A stretch of DNA of 64,000 nt from an uncultured Candidatus Melainabacteria bacterium. Lineage in GTDB: Bacteria > Cyanobacteriota > Vampirovibrionia > Gastranaerophilales > Gastranaerophilaceae. The translations under genes were made by a program, and so were the position numbers. Where the stretch lies: the NCBI GenBank assembly GCA_947364235.1, contig CANARY010000007.1, forward strand, positions 62,001 to 126,000, given 5' to 3'. The notes beneath the pieces are model-generated. The model was not told where the DNA came from. It saw only the letters and a program-made list of their open reading frames with translations, and did no database searches. Positions 57,899 to 64,000 of the stretch are shown one piece after another (the stretch's first letter is position 1; each line of letters begins with the position of its first letter).

Positions 57899-58750
57899 TT
57901 AGCCGTAACACTTCGAATATTTGCCATTTGATGAACTGCTTTCCGATTCACAACTCGGCTCGTCCTCGATTTCTTGACTGTTAAAATTCCCTTCATAAAC
58001 CTTTAAAGCATTTTTATCGTTGTCGATAACCCAATCTAAACAAAAGAAACTGCTCTTTTTTCTAATAAAAACCGATTTTTCGGCGTTTCGGAAAACAACT
58101 TCCCAAAAATCTTTTGAGGGGTTCTCTTTCAAACGCTTCTCAATCTTGGCTTTTCTTGAATCTGTAATTTTCTTCGGTTGGGGAAAATGAATACAAATTG
58201 TTTTATACAAATTCAATAAATCTTCACCCGTAAAAACGGAAGAATCCGTTTTTACAAGAACTAATTGATTATTAGTAATTGGTTTTAGTATTTCATTATT
58301 AGTATTTATTTGTTCGGGGTTAGCCGTTTCGGTTGCACCGTTTCGGCACAACTGCATCGGGTTAGCCGTTACGGGAAATCCGTTACGGTTCTCGACCCGT
58401 GTCGGGTTTTCCGTTATGGGTTGATTCATATTCGGATTTTCTTCGGGGTTTTCATAAAATGTATAAAATGTTGTAAAAGCCCCTTTTTCGGTTCTTTCCT
58501 TTTCAACTGTAAGAAAGCCGAATTTTTTCAATTCATTCAACGCATTCGTTACACTATCCCGACCGTCGCTTGATAATGTAACAAGCCCTGCGATTGAATA
58601 ATCCCAATTTTCGGGAAGCGATAAACAAAGCGACATTAAGCCCTTCGATTTAAGCGATAAATATTTCGCTCTCAAGTGAATGTTGCTCATGTGTGTATAA
58701 TTTTTATTTTTTACAACTCGGCATTGTTTCCCGTTACCTTTTTCTCTCAT
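57899..58750 (-). CDS. Replication initiator (DnaD/replisome-organizer-like)
   Basis: A 283-aa protein. Residues about 15-90 form a winged helix (YSIAGLVTLSSDGRDSVTNALNELKKFGFLTVEKE) typical of phage replication initiators, about 105-150 is an Asn/Pro/Thr-rich linker, and the C-terminal part (about 190-260) is DnaD-like. The linker is encoded by iteron-like repeats that could be the origin, as in lambda O. Confidence 0.78.
   Translation of the reverse strand: MREKGNGKQCRVVKNKNYTHMSNIHLRAKYLSLKSKGLMSLCLSLPENWDYSIAGLVTLSSDGRDSVTNALNELKKFGFLTVEKERTEKGAFTTFYTFYENPEENPNMNQPITENPTRVENRNGFPVTANPMQLCRNGATETANPEQINTNNEILKPITNNQLVLVKTDSSVFTGEDLLNLYKTICIHFPQPKKITDSRKAKIEKRLKENPSKDFWEVVFRNAEKSVFIRKKSSFFCLDWVIDNDKNALKVYEGNFNSQEIEDEPSCESESSSSNGKYSKCYG
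58324..58419. other. Iteron-like repeats, candidate phage origin
   Basis: Five copies of CCGTTWYGG-type words start at 58324, 58338, 58366, 58380 and 58411 (CCGTTTCGG twice, CCGTTACGG twice, CCGTTATGG once), with 14-, 28-, 14- and 31-bp steps. They lie within the initiator gene, as lambda origin iterons lie in gene O. Confidence 0.6.
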
Positions 58751-58770
58751 CTTAAACCCCTATATTGTTT

Positions 58771-59163
58771 TTATTTTTTGCTTTTTAGATTTTTGATTAT
58801 TTGTTTAATTCGGGCGTTGTAACATCTTTCAATATGTTTTCGACCGAACTTTTCCTCAACGGTTTTAATTGCCGCTTCTGCTTTTGACATCGCTTCGGAA
58901 TCAACCGTCCAACCGTTCAAATAAAAGAATTCGGGAATGTCGATGATTTTTAATAAATGGCGTTTTTCTAAAATTTGTTTTAAATAAACCTTGTAACATT
59001 CATTTTTCAAAAATTCACATTTGATTTTGTAATCGTGTTCTTTGTATTCCTTAATTCTTTTGAAAAATTGAAAAATCTTTTCACATGCCGCAACAAAGGG
59101 AATCAACGCTTTTTCTTTTTTTTGTTGTTGCATTTTGTTTGGGAAATTTAATACATTTTGCAC
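58771..59163 (-). CDS. Hypothetical early phage protein
   Basis: 130 aa from a GTG at 59163 with AGGAG 8 bases upstream; the longer frame to 59226 lies inside the upstream small gene. It is basic and helical (KHIERCYNARIKQIIKNLKSKK at the end). No family recognised; the position suggests a role at replication start. Confidence 0.55.
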   Translation of the reverse strand: MQNVLNFPNKMQQQKKEKALIPFVAACEKIFQFFKRIKEYKEHDYKIKCEFLKNECYKVYLKQILEKRHLLKIIDIPEFFYLNGWTVDSEAMSKAEAAIKTVEEKFGRKHIERCYNARIKQIIKNLKSKK

Positions 59164-59297
59164 TTCTGTTCTCCTTTTTTTTGGTTCTCGGCGGCTTCCA
59201 CTAAAAGCATAATGAAACGCCCCCAAAGTAAATCTCTCTCTTTGTCGGAATATTCCACATCGTCAAAATCAATAATTAGTCCGATGTCTTTTTTCAT
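59148..59297 (-). CDS. Small early protein, 49 aa
   Basis: Start ATG at 59297 overlaps the Cro-like gene stop (TAATG). The 49-aa peptide is acidic then basic (MKKDIGLIIDFDDVEYSDKE...). Its end overlaps the GTG of the next gene. Overlaps on both sides support coding; function unknown. Confidence 0.55.
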   Translation of the reverse strand: MKKDIGLIIDFDDVEYSDKERDLLWGRFIMLLVEAAENQKKGEQKCKMY

Positions 59298-59512
59298 TAA
59301 GCCTTTTCCTCGATTGCGAAAAGGTATTCAAGTTTTAATTCGGGATTTATTAAATCTCGAATCTTTCTGATTTCTCCGTAAGTGAATTCGGTTTTTCCTA
59401 ATATTTTTTTGGATAATGTTTCGGGACGAACGCCGATTTTTTCTGCAAGCTCTTTTTGTGTCATTTCCAAGCGTGTCATTTCAACTAATAAATTTTTAAA
59501 TTTCACTTTCAA
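59297..59512 (-). CDS. Cro-like XRE regulator
   Basis: A 71-aa helix-turn-helix protein (EMTQKELAEKIGVRPETLSKKILG, about residues 16-39). It is the first leftward gene, divergent from the repressor across a shared operator region, the arrangement of a Cro/early regulator. Confidence 0.82.
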   Translation of the reverse strand: MKVKFKNLLVEMTRLEMTQKELAEKIGVRPETLSKKILGKTEFTYGEIRKIRDLINPELKLEYLFAIEEKA

Positions 59513-59746
59513 CCTCTTTCGTGTTTTTTAATACATCCATACGCTTATTAAAAATTTACAATGAGTTAAATAACTCGTCTTTGTATGTTTTAAATATTAT
59601 GTCGATTAGTTTTTTTTGTCAAGCATGTATTAAAAAACACATATTCCGTATGATTAAAAAACCCGTACGCATACAAAATAGCCTATTCAAGCGTTGAAAA
59701 ATAAACTTAATATGTTTTAATATTTGTAAAGAAATGGAGTAAAATT
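59513..59746. promoter_or_regulatory. Divergent immunity control region with operators
   Basis: Between the Cro-like and repressor genes. GTGTTTTTTAATACAT (59521-59536) recurs as its exact reverse complement at 59625-59640, and related A/T words (TGTATGTTTTAAAT near 59582, ATATGTTTTAATAT near 59710) lie between and beyond. These are probable repressor/Cro operators over the two divergent promoters. Confidence 0.75.
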
Positions 59747-60121
59747 ATGAAAAATGAAAATGAACTCTCAATGAAAGTCATCTATTACAAGAAAAAATTA
59801 AAAATGACTAACCAAAAACTCGCCGATATGACAGGGCTTCCCGTTGGAACAATAAGCCGAATCGCTTCGGGCGAAACAAAAGAACCAACTTTAAAAACAT
59901 TGCGTTTGATTGCGAAAGCGTTTGATTGTTCGATTGATGATTTACAAAGTGGAGGAACGATTGAACCTTATTATTTGAATGAAGAAACGGCGAAAATGGC
60001 ACAAGATATATACGAAAACCCCGATTTAAGAATTTTATTCGATGCGAGCAAAAAATTATCCCCCGAAGATATAAAAGCCGTAATTGAAGTCGCCAAAGTT
60101 ATACAATCAACAAAAAAATAA
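59747..60121 (+). CDS. Phage repressor (XRE HTH)
   Basis: A 124-aa protein with an XRE helix-turn-helix (MTNQKLADMTGLPVGTISRIASG, about residues 20-42) and a C-terminal helical dimerisation region. There is no peptidase domain, so LexA-like self-cleavage is not expected; induction may go through the small HELEH protein next door. First gene of the rightward lysogeny module. Confidence 0.85.
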   Translation: MKNENELSMKVIYYKKKLKMTNQKLADMTGLPVGTISRIASGETKEPTLKTLRLIAKAFDCSIDDLQSGGTIEPYYLNEETAKMAQDIYENPDLRILFDASKKLSPEDIKAVIEVAKVIQSTKK

Positions 60122-60151
60122 AAATATCCCCCAATCAATAAAGGAAATGGA

Positions 60152-60373
60152 ATGATGATTGACAATTACATAATGATTTATAAAAACCTGCCCTTCAAGA
60201 TTAACGGTTTTATAATGTACGATGCCGAAGATAATTATTACACAATAGTTTTAAATAGCCGATTAAGTTTTTCTGAAAACAAAAAAACTTTTGAACACGA
60301 ACTCGAACACATATTAAACGGCGATTTTCTAAAAATTAAAAATGTTGGAATAATGGAAGCAAGCATGCGTTAA
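60152..60373 (+). CDS. Small ImmA/IrrE-like metallopeptidase
   Basis: A 73-aa protein containing FEHELEHIL (about residues 49-57), an HExxH zinc motif. ImmA/IrrE peptidases cleave XRE repressors in ICEBs1 and Deinococcus. The length is about half the family norm, so it may be a minimal or reduced form. It is directly after the repressor. Confidence 0.65.
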   Translation: MMIDNYIMIYKNLPFKINGFIMYDAEDNYYTIVLNSRLSFSENKKTFEHELEHILNGDFLKIKNVGIMEASMR

Positions 60374-60382
60374 GGAGGTTTT

Positions 60383-60973
60383 ATGGGTTTCTTTTTACGA
60401 AAAACAAAAAAATTCGGATTATTTAATTTGAATCTTTCAAAAAATGGACTTGGCTTTTCTTTTGGAATAAAAGGCTTGAGAATAAGTGCCGGAAATAGAG
60501 GACTTCAACTCAACGCAAGCCATAACGGGCTATATTTTAGAAAATCATTGAATAAAAAACAAGCAAAAGAAAAGGCGATTCCCGAAGAAATAATCGTTCA
60601 AGAATCGCCCGAAGAAATTATTGAAGAACAACCAAAGGCATGCTTAAAAAGAATTGCAAAATCACCCGAACAAGAAAACTTTGAATTTATTTTGTCATTG
60701 TTTACTGCAGGTTTTTTAATTGCTTTTGTCGGTTTATTTTTTAAATTTTGGCTCGCATGCGTTTTTGGAATATTTGTATTCGTTACAAGAAATATTTTAA
60801 TAAACAAAAACCCCGAAAAATTCGAGGTTTACAAACTGAATCCCGAGCCGCAGTTGTATTATCTCGGAAAAACAAAGAAACAAATTGAAGAACTTCGAAT
60901 TCAAGCCGAAGAAAACAACTCCCAATTTGACGAACAACAAAGAAAACAGAATCAAGAAAAAAGATACAAATAA
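60383..60973 (+). CDS. DUF4236 membrane protein
   Basis: A 196-aa protein. The N-terminal 55 residues (MGFFLRKTKKFG, NLSKNGLGFSFGIKGLRIS) match DUF4236, found in many bacteria and phages, function unknown. A hydrophobic region (about residues 105-138) gives two membrane segments. The C-terminus is charged. It lies between repressor and recombinase, so it is expressed in the lysogen. Confidence 0.75.
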   Translation: MGFFLRKTKKFGLFNLNLSKNGLGFSFGIKGLRISAGNRGLQLNASHNGLYFRKSLNKKQAKEKAIPEEIIVQESPEEIIEEQPKACLKRIAKSPEQENFEFILSLFTAGFLIAFVGLFFKFWLACVFGIFVFVTRNILINKNPEKFEVYKLNPEPQLYYLGKTKKQIEELRIQAEENNSQFDEQQRKQNQEKRYK

Positions 60974-60985
60974 AAGAGGTTAGAT

Positions 60986-62497
60986 ATGAATAATAACGAA
61001 GCCATTCTTTACACAAGGGTTTCGTCTGACGAACAAAAAAAGAAGGGGTATTCTCTCGACTATCAACGGAAAAAAGGGGAAGAATACGCCCGTTTGAAAA
61101 ATCTTAATATTGTCAAAACATATAGTGAACACTTTTCGGGAAAGAAACCGGGTCGTCCATTGTTCAATGAAATGCTTGAATTATGTAAAAAGAAAAAAAT
61201 TCAAAACCTTATTTTCTTAATACATCACAGGGCTTCAAGAAACGGCGTTGATTCGGCTCAACTTGTTTATATGGCTGAATATTTAGGATTTAACATTCAC
61301 TTAATCGAGGACGGCTTGATTCTCAACAAACAATCAAAACCGACCGATTATTTAATATTTGAAGTTTCGAATTGTATGGCGAATTTTTATCCCCGAAATC
61401 TTTCTTGTGATGTTCGAGGAAAACTTCGAGAAAAAGCCGAGCAGGGGTATTATCCCGAACGACCTCCCGTTGGGTATATGAGGAAGCCGAATTGCAAAAA
61501 GGCTTATTTGCAAATAAACCCCGAAAAGGCTCCATATATCAAAAAAGCGTTTGAATTATATTCAACGGGAAATTATTCTTATAAAACCTTAGCGAAGCAA
61601 CTTCGTGAGGACGGGTTTTGGATTTCAAACGCCGTAAAATGTGGAAAATCCAACATTGAAGATATTTTAAATAATCCTGTTTATATGGGCGATTTTGTTT
61701 TCAAAGGACGAAGATATTTCAACGCCAAGCACGAGCCGATTGTTTCTCGTGAATTATATATCGCATGCCAAAGAATCATCGAATCAAGAACAACGGGGAA
61801 ATTGTCGAAACACGATTTCGCTTTTTCAAATTTAATAAAATGTTCAAAATGTGGTTGTTTCTTGGTTGGCGAAATTAAAAAAGGAAAATATGTTTATTAT
61901 CATTGTACAGGAAACAGGGGCGGCAACTGCAAAAAAGAAAGTTATATCCGAGAAGAAAAAATCGAAGAAAAGATTCTTCAAACTTTATCGGCGTTTCGAA
62001 TGTCCGACGATGTTTTTGAATTAGCAAAAAGATGTTTCCGAGATGAAATAAAATCCCGAAATCAATATGACGAAGAAAAATTGAAAAATCTCGATATTCA
62101 AATCGAAAAAATGAAAGAGCGTTCAAATAAATTATTCGATTTATACTTGGACGGAAAAGTCGAAGATGAATTGTATTCTAAAAAATCAAAAGAAATTGAA
62201 GCGAATTTGAATGATTTAATTTCTTCAAGGTCTGCAGTCGCCAAAAACGGAATTGAATTATTGAGATATAGCGAATTATTGTTCGAACTCTTTAAAATGT
62301 CCTCCACGATTTATTCTCGGCTGAATAACTCCGAAAAGCGAGAATTATTAAAAATGTTGTGTTCGAACTTTTCTTATGACGGCGAAAATCTAAGAATAAC
62401 AATAAAAAAAGCGTTTCAACCTTTAGTTGAAATCGCTAATTTAGAAAAAATGGGCATGAAGAGACTCGAACTCCCACGCGTTAGCACTAGTTCCTAA
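60986..62497 (+). CDS. Large serine recombinase (integrase)
   Basis: A 503-aa serine integrase. The resolvase domain has the catalytic Ser in YTRVSSDEQ (about residue 11-19) and HHRASRN; a recombinase domain (about 160-260) and a zinc ribbon CSKCGCFLVGEIKKGKY..HCTG..NCKKES follow, then a coiled coil (about 360-440). It integrates and, with a directionality factor, excises the phage. The last 15 codons run into the antisense of tRNA-Leu, so integration has changed the C-terminus. Confidence 0.93.
   Translation: MNNNEAILYTRVSSDEQKKKGYSLDYQRKKGEEYARLKNLNIVKTYSEHFSGKKPGRPLFNEMLELCKKKKIQNLIFLIHHRASRNGVDSAQLVYMAEYLGFNIHLIEDGLILNKQSKPTDYLIFEVSNCMANFYPRNLSCDVRGKLREKAEQGYYPERPPVGYMRKPNCKKAYLQINPEKAPYIKKAFELYSTGNYSYKTLAKQLREDGFWISNAVKCGKSNIEDILNNPVYMGDFVFKGRRYFNAKHEPIVSRELYIACQRIIESRTTGKLSKHDFAFSNLIKCSKCGCFLVGEIKKGKYVYYHCTGNRGGNCKKESYIREEKIEEKILQTLSAFRMSDDVFELAKRCFRDEIKSRNQYDEEKLKNLDIQIEKMKERSNKLFDLYLDGKVEDELYSKKSKEIEANLNDLISSRSAVAKNGIELLRYSELLFELFKMSSTIYSRLNNSEKRELLKMLCSNFSYDGENLRITIKKAFQPLVEIANLEKMGMKRLELPRVSTSS
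62451..62457. other. attR core TGGGCAT
   Basis: The core overlaps the 3' end of tRNA-Leu (acceptor stem and discriminator). The same word is at 17761-17767. The intact tRNA lies to the right and phage DNA to the left. Confidence 0.65.
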
Positions 62498-62529
62498 GAC
62501 TAGCGTGTCTACCATTCCACCACATGCCC
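62451..62529 (-). tRNA. tRNA-Leu(UAG)
   Basis: 79 nt. Acceptor arms GGGCATG and CATGCCC with discriminator A pair perfectly; the anticodon stem CTAGT/ACTAG holds loop CTTAGGA with anticodon TAG, reading CUA leucine codons; the T-loop is TTCGAGT with a long variable arm as in class II tRNAs. CCA is not encoded. A consensus promoter precedes it. After integration its 3' side is followed by phage TTTTTT instead of its terminator. Confidence 0.95.
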
Positions 62530-62571
62530 ATCTATTAGTTTTTAGTGGTTAAATTTTAAAGGTATGAATTT

Positions 62572-62600
62572 AATATACCAAGAGCATAATTTATTGTCAA
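62572..62600 (-). promoter_or_regulatory. Promoter of tRNA-Leu
   Basis: On the minus strand TTGACA (62595-62600) and TATATT (62572-62577) with a 17-bp spacer form a consensus sigma70-type promoter, with the tRNA 5' end about 43 bp after the -10 hexamer. Confidence 0.85.
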
Positions 62601-62674
62601 ATAAATCTTGTAATATTTCTACAAATTTTATATAATACTTACATTGGTCGCATCAAAAAAAATAGGAGAGAGTT

Positions 62675-64000
62675 ATGTTAAAAAAACAATCAATGTTAAA
62701 ATCATTGTTTGCGTCCTTATTTGCAATGATTTTAACAGCACCGGCATTTGCTGGAGAAGCTTCTCTTATAGTTCCGGATATCAAAGCAGAAAATCCTTTT
62801 AGTTACAATCTTTTAATGATTGGGCTTATAGTTTCTGTAATTGGTGTGATTTTTGGAATTATAGAGTTTTTTAAAGTTAAAAAAATTGAAGTTCATGAAG
62901 CGATGAACGCAGTTGGCAACACAATTTTTGAAACTTGCAAAACTTATCTTGTTCAGCAAGGTAAGTTTCTTATTGCATTAGAAGCCTTAATTGGTTTATG
63001 TATTGCATTTTATTTTTGGTATTTGCAAGGAATGGAGCTGAGCTCTGTTCTTATTATTCTCGGCTGGTCTATTCTTGGCATACTTGGTTCTTATCTTGTT
63101 GCTTGGTTTGGTATCAGAATGAATACTTTGGCAAACTCAAGAACTGCATTTACCGCTCTTAAAGGTAATCCTTTACAGATTTTAAACATTCCGCTTCAAG
63201 CAGGTATGAGTATTGGTGTTTTACTTGTGTCAATTGAGTTAATTATGATGCTTGTAATTCTTCTTTTTGTTCCTGGAGAACTTGCTGGTGCTTGTTTTAT
63301 TGGGTTTGCTATTGGTGAATCATTAGGTGCATCAGCTCTTCGTGTGGCTGGAGGTATTTTTACAAAAATTGCTGATATTGGTTCAGATTTAATGAAAATT
63401 CAATTTGGTATCAAAGAAGACGATCCGCGTAATCCTGGTGTAATTGCTGATTGTACTGGAGACAATGCTGGTGATTCTATCGGACCTACTGCTGACGGAT
63501 TTGAAACTTATGGTGTAACAGGTGTTGCTCTAGTGAGCTTTATTCTGTTGGGTGTATTCAAAGATTTTCAAGTGCAGCTGCTTGCATGGATATTTACAAT
63601 GAGATTTTTGATGATTATAACATCAGTTGCTGCTTATTGGATTAACAATGCTTTCACAAAAGCGTTTACTGCTAAAGCAAAACATTTTGACTTTGAAGCT
63701 CCATTAACAAGTTTAGTATGGATTACTTCTATTTTGTCAATTGTTATGACATTTGCTGTAAGTAATTTCTTATTGAAAGATATGGGTGAAAACTTATGGC
63801 TTGTGCTTTCAATCATCATTTCTTGCGGTACTCTTGGGGCAGCTTTGATTCCTGAAGCTACAAAAGTGTTTACAAGTCCGAAAGCAAAACATACGCATGA
63901 GGTTGTTGTGGCATCAAAAGAAGGCGGAGCATCTCTTACAATTCTTTCAGGTATTGTGTCTGGTAATTTCTCCGGATTCTGGATTGGTGCAATTGTAGTT
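62675..64000 (+). CDS. hppA: Membrane pyrophosphatase, 5' part
   Basis: The gene runs off the window. The ATG at 62675 has AGGAGA 5 bases upstream. The N-terminus has a signal-like hydrophobic stretch, then repeated membrane segments. Family motifs are GESLGASALRVAGGIFTKIADIGSDL and the pyrophosphate-binding DDPRNPGVIADCTGDNAGD, followed by GPTADGFETYG. It couples pyrophosphate hydrolysis to H+ or Na+ export. The residues that fix ion and potassium dependence are outside the window. Confidence 0.92.
   Translation, partial: MLKKQSMLKSLFASLFAMILTAPAFAGEASLIVPDIKAENPFSYNLLMIGLIVSVIGVIFGIIEFFKVKKIEVHEAMNAVGNTIFETCKTYLVQQGKFLIALEALIGLCIAFYFWYLQGMELSSVLIILGWSILGILGSYLVAWFGIRMNTLANSRTAFTALKGNPLQILNIPLQAGMSIGVLLVSIELIMMLVILLFVPGELAGACFIGFAIGESLGASALRVAGGIFTKIADIGSDLMKIQFGIKEDDPRNPGVIADCTGDNAGDSIGPTADGFETYGVTGVALVSFILLGVFKDFQVQLLAWIFTMRFLMIITSVAAYWINNAFTKAFTAKAKHFDFEAPLTSLVWITSILSIVMTFAVSNFLLKDMGENLWLVLSIIISCGTLGAALIPEATKVFTSPKAKHTHEVVVASKEGGASLTILSGIVSGNFSGFWIGAIVV

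Larger units (their letters stand above)
17761..62457. mobile_element. Prophage, lambda-like head and Mu-like contractile tail, tRNA-Leu integrated
   Basis: A contiguous block of phage genes with integration, immunity, replication, packaging, head, tail, DGR and lysis modules lies between two TGGGCAT cores. Lysogeny genes face right; nearly all others face left. No module needed for a contractile-tailed phage is obviously missing and no gene is visibly broken, so it may be inducible. Codon use (many TTCG, CGAA, GCC and CCC words) differs clearly from the flanks, indicating horizontal origin. Confidence 0.93.

Noticed and set aside
58324-58419. CRISPR array
   Set aside because: Short 9-bp words without constant repeat-spacer structure or cas genes; iterons fit better. 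No CRISPR seen elsewhere.

Overview
The window is a low-GC bacterial chromosome segment interrupted by one complete-looking prophage of about 44.7 kb. The host genes (AMIN-domain amidase, murI, tsaD, obgE, tadA, pheA, rpsO, a membrane pyrophosphatase and several lineage-specific helical proteins with no family I recognise) fit a gut-type non-photosynthetic relative of cyanobacteria (Melainabacteria/Gastranaerophilales). That placement is an inference from gene content and style; no rRNA is present to confirm it.

Host left flank (1-17760): unknown helical proteins, an exported alpha/beta hydrolase, two large related proteins of 600 and 605 aa, a 42-aa ORF with its own ribosome site and terminator, then a housekeeping run (cell-wall amidase, murI, tsaD, obgE, tadA, a TIGR02757-like protein, a TPR protein, pheA, rpsO) and two more unknown proteins. 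Four of the unknown-protein transcription units share a TGTAACA inverted repeat or half-site at a similar distance upstream.

Prophage (about 17761-62457): it sits at the 3' end of a tRNA-Leu(UAG) gene. The 7-bp core TGGGCAT occurs at both ends, and the apparent tRNA terminator is stranded at the left end, 44.7 kb from the tRNA. A rightward lysogeny module (repressor, small IrrE-like protein, DUF4236 protein, large serine recombinase) lies at the right end. Everything else runs leftward: Cro-like regulator, replication genes with iteron-like repeats, small zinc-binding proteins, a C5 DNA methyltransferase, a GIY-YIG protein, a regulator, three tandem DPPY methyltransferases with poly-G tracts plus an NPPF methyltransferase, a lambda-like head module (TerS, TerL, W, portal, protease/nested scaffold, decoration, capsid), a Mu-like contractile tail (sheath, tube, chaperone with a -1 frameshift, tape measure, baseplate), a diversity-generating retroelement (DGR), and lysis genes.

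The DGR has a reverse transcriptase, one template repeat (TR), one active-looking variable repeat (VR1) at the C-terminus of a 553-aa tail protein, and a second, orphan and partly decayed variable repeat (VR2). TR to VR1 differences are 11 of 13 at adenines, and all eight AAY codons are changed.

The most novel signal is a family of five structured intergenic elements of 116-156 bp in the late operon. Each has a closing stem with compensatory changes and GNRA-capped hairpins. Four begin with the TAG stop codon of the upstream gene. I do not recognise them as any described RNA family.
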